Shown in pieces: positions 5,759 to 6,828 of a DNA stretch of 6,828 nucleotides. The stretch lies in assembly GCA_022837205.1 (NCBI GenBank), contig JALHEL010000092.1:1-6828 (forward strand), in the 5' to 3' direction. Numbering within the stretch: position 1 is the stretch's first letter; every line of letters starts with the position of its first letter. The translations under genes were made by a program, and so were the position numbers. The notes under the pieces were generated by a model, which did not search any database, was not told where the DNA came from, and worked only from the letters and a program-made list of their open reading frames with translations. This stretch comes from Leptolinea sp. GTDB lineage: Bacteria > Chloroflexota > Anaerolineae > Anaerolineales > Anaerolineaceae.

Positions 5759-6337
5759 ATGAAAACAAAAATCTTATTGATCGTTACCGGGCTTATTTTC
5801 ATAGTTGCCGGTTTCAGCGGCATTTCATCGCATCAAGCTCCTTTCTCTGATGCGAATGCCTTGCGAACTGAAGTCGCCGGAACGGTGATCGCAGAAATCT
5901 ATTCTACCGTTCAGGCGGAATTTTCGACAATCGCGACTCAAATGGCTAAAACACCTGAAGCACAATCGGGCATTATCGGCGAGGGTTTTGTCAAACCGAC
6001 AGAAGTTTTATATGCCCATATGGCGAAGCTTACGAAGCAGGATAAAAACTATCTTCAATATAAAATGTACGAAGATTGGGATGTAACTTTTACCTTCAAG
6101 AATGTCGGCTTGCAGGATTGGACGGATGAATTTTATTTACGTTACTACAAAGGTGAAGTACCTATCGAAGGAAAGATAATATACCTGCCTGCTCTGCCCA
6201 GAGGGGAATCAACAAGCGTCACGCTCCATTTTGACGGAAAAGATGAACCCGGAATTTACAATTCATATTGGGAATTAATCAACAATGACGGAGCCGTGAT
6301 CTTAGATAATATTTTTGTGGCGATCTTAGTAAAATAA
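5759..6337 (+). CDS. secreted or membrane-anchored protein with NBR1/FW-type Ig-like domain
   Basis: A 192-aa protein related to the lipoprotein encoded just upstream. Residues 1-21 are hydrophobic after Lys2 and Lys4, a signal peptide or uncleaved anchor. Unlike its neighbour it contains no cysteine, so it cannot be a lipoprotein, and I see no clear signal peptidase I site. Residues 34-66 form an Ala/Thr-rich, probably helical segment like that of the neighbour, but there is no Pro/Thr linker. Residues 100-192 form the Ig-like domain: W107, F111 in place of the first FW Trp, KNVG---W121, LPALPRGES and PGIYNSYW171-L. The ATG at 5759 has GGAAAG seven bases upstream. An in-frame TTG at 5741 overlapping the previous stop is less likely. 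The pair looks like an old tandem duplication whose members now differ in anchoring and spacer length. Confidence 0.78.
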   Translation: MKTKILLIVTGLIFIVAGFSGISSHQAPFSDANALRTEVAGTVIAEIYSTVQAEFSTIATQMAKTPEAQSGIIGEGFVKPTEVLYAHMAKLTKQDKNYLQYKMYEDWDVTFTFKNVGLQDWTDEFYLRYYKGEVPIEGKIIYLPALPRGESTSVTLHFDGKDEPGIYNSYWELINNDGAVILDNIFVAILVK

Positions 6338-6357
6338 GGTTATTGAACCGCTTTTTT
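6338..6357 (+). terminator. weak terminator-like element before queG
   Basis: GGTT (6338-6341) and AACC (6346-6349) can form a short hairpin with a four-base loop. GC and six Ts follow, ending right at the queG ATG. Four base pairs are few for an efficient terminator, so partial termination at most is expected. Confidence 0.3.
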
Positions 6358-6828
6358 ATGGATTCTTCCGAAATCAAGGAAATAATAAAAGCCGAAGCTG
6401 AGAAGCTCGGCTTTTGTTTTTCCGGTGTGACATCACCGGACATGCCCGATGATTTTTTCAGATATAGGCTCTGGTTAGAAAATCGTTCTTATGGACAAAT
6501 GGAGTATCTCAATCGGAAAGATGCCGTTGAAAAAAGACAATACCCTCAGCTTTTGCTTAATTCGGTGCAATCAATTGTTGTTTTGGGCACACCGATTCAG
6601 CCTTCACCTTTAACCGGATCTTTCAGAATCGCGGCATTCGCACATTATAAAGATTACCATCGTCAAATTTATTCATTAATCGAAGAGCTGATTCGACGGA
6701 TAAGCGAAATTGCGGGAGAAAAACCGGAATACAAAATATGCGTAGATTCATCCCCTGTTTTGGAACGCTCATTGGCTGTTCAAGCCGGTTTGGGTTGGAT
6801 CGGAAAAAGTTCAATGTTTATTTCGCCG
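6358..6828 (+). CDS. queG: epoxyqueuosine reductase QueG, N-terminal part (cut by the right edge)
   Basis: The first 157 residues of QueG, which reduces epoxyqueuosine to queuosine in tRNA anticodons with cobalamin and 4Fe-4S clusters, in the cytoplasm. The visible part is the family's N-terminal DUF1730 region: an opening helix ending in KLGF (16-19), LWLENRSYGQMEYLNR (38-53), FAHYKDYH (94-101), and the signature CVDSSPVLERSLAVQAGLGWIGKSS (128-152) with Asp130 as the probable catalytic acid. The ferredoxin-like and HEAT-repeat parts lie beyond the window. The frame has no stop through position 6828. The ATG at 6358 gives a family-typical N-terminus but lacks a ribosome binding site. An in-frame TTG at 6343, preceded by AAGG at only three bases, would add five residues. 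It begins 20 nt after the previous gene on the same strand, suggesting co-transcription, although terminator-like hairpins lie at its start. Confidence 0.9.
   Translation, partial: MDSSEIKEIIKAEAEKLGFCFSGVTSPDMPDDFFRYRLWLENRSYGQMEYLNRKDAVEKRQYPQLLLNSVQSIVVLGTPIQPSPLTGSFRIAAFAHYKDYHRQIYSLIEELIRRISEIAGEKPEYKICVDSSPVLERSLAVQAGLGWIGKSSMFISP
6387..6421 (+). terminator. terminator-like hairpin inside the start of queG
   Basis: AAAAGCCGA (6387-6395) pairs with TCGGCTTTT (6407-6415), and GCT (6397-6399) pairs with AGC (6404-6406). A single A is bulged, and the loop GAGA is of the stable GNRA type. A T-rich run (TTTTGTTTTT) follows. It has all parts of an intrinsic terminator yet lies in codons 10-21 of queG, which encode conserved family residues. 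Confidence 0.55.

Noticed and set aside
1..6828. CRISPR arrays, insertion sequences, toxin-antitoxin or phage-defence genes
   Set aside because: I found no regularly spaced repeats, transposase motifs, terminal inverted repeats or defence-type domains on either strand.

Overview
The window looks like chromosomal DNA from an AT-rich, probably anaerobic bacterium. My best guess is the Chloroflexota, class Anaerolineae. Two secreted proteins with N-terminal signal or anchor segments and a C-terminal NBR1/FW-type Ig-like domain, one of them with a Pro/Thr-rich linker, are a pattern I associate with that group. The mocA-like and ssnA-like genes point to an anaerobe with selenium-dependent molybdenum hydroxylases. 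The lineage is inferred from gene content; no rRNA or other marker is present.

Left part (1-2898), mostly minus strand. A minus-strand gene starts at 43 and runs off the left edge. Just upstream of it is a MocA/YgfJ-type molybdenum cofactor cytidylyltransferase (84-671). A plus-strand YhhN/lysoplasmalogenase-like membrane protein (764-1483) diverges from it and converges on a minus-strand SsnA-type amidohydrolase (1540-2898). A perfect 16-bp bidirectional terminator hairpin separates the two converging genes. MocA and SsnA are established companions of selenium-dependent molybdenum hydroxylases, so the rest of such a cluster may lie beyond the left edge.

Middle (2899-3649). The ssnA upstream region has a good minus-strand promoter (TTGTAA, 17 bp, TGC-TACAAT). 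A leader of about 190 nt follows, with three hairpins, the last resembling a terminator. This is a candidate cis-regulatory RNA that I cannot assign to a known class. About 250 bp without a recognisable gene come next, then a complete tRNA-Pro(CGG) gene with its own promoter and terminator.

Right part (3650-6828), plus strand. A full-length DUF1015 (COG4198) protein comes first. After an extended -10 promoter overlapped by a 19-bp palindrome comes a likely operon: a lipoprotein with an NBR1/FW Ig-like domain, a related protein without a lipobox, and the 5' end of queG (epoxyqueuosine reductase, cut by the right edge). Terminator-like hairpins surround and enter the start of queG, so its expression may be attenuated relative to the two surface-protein genes.
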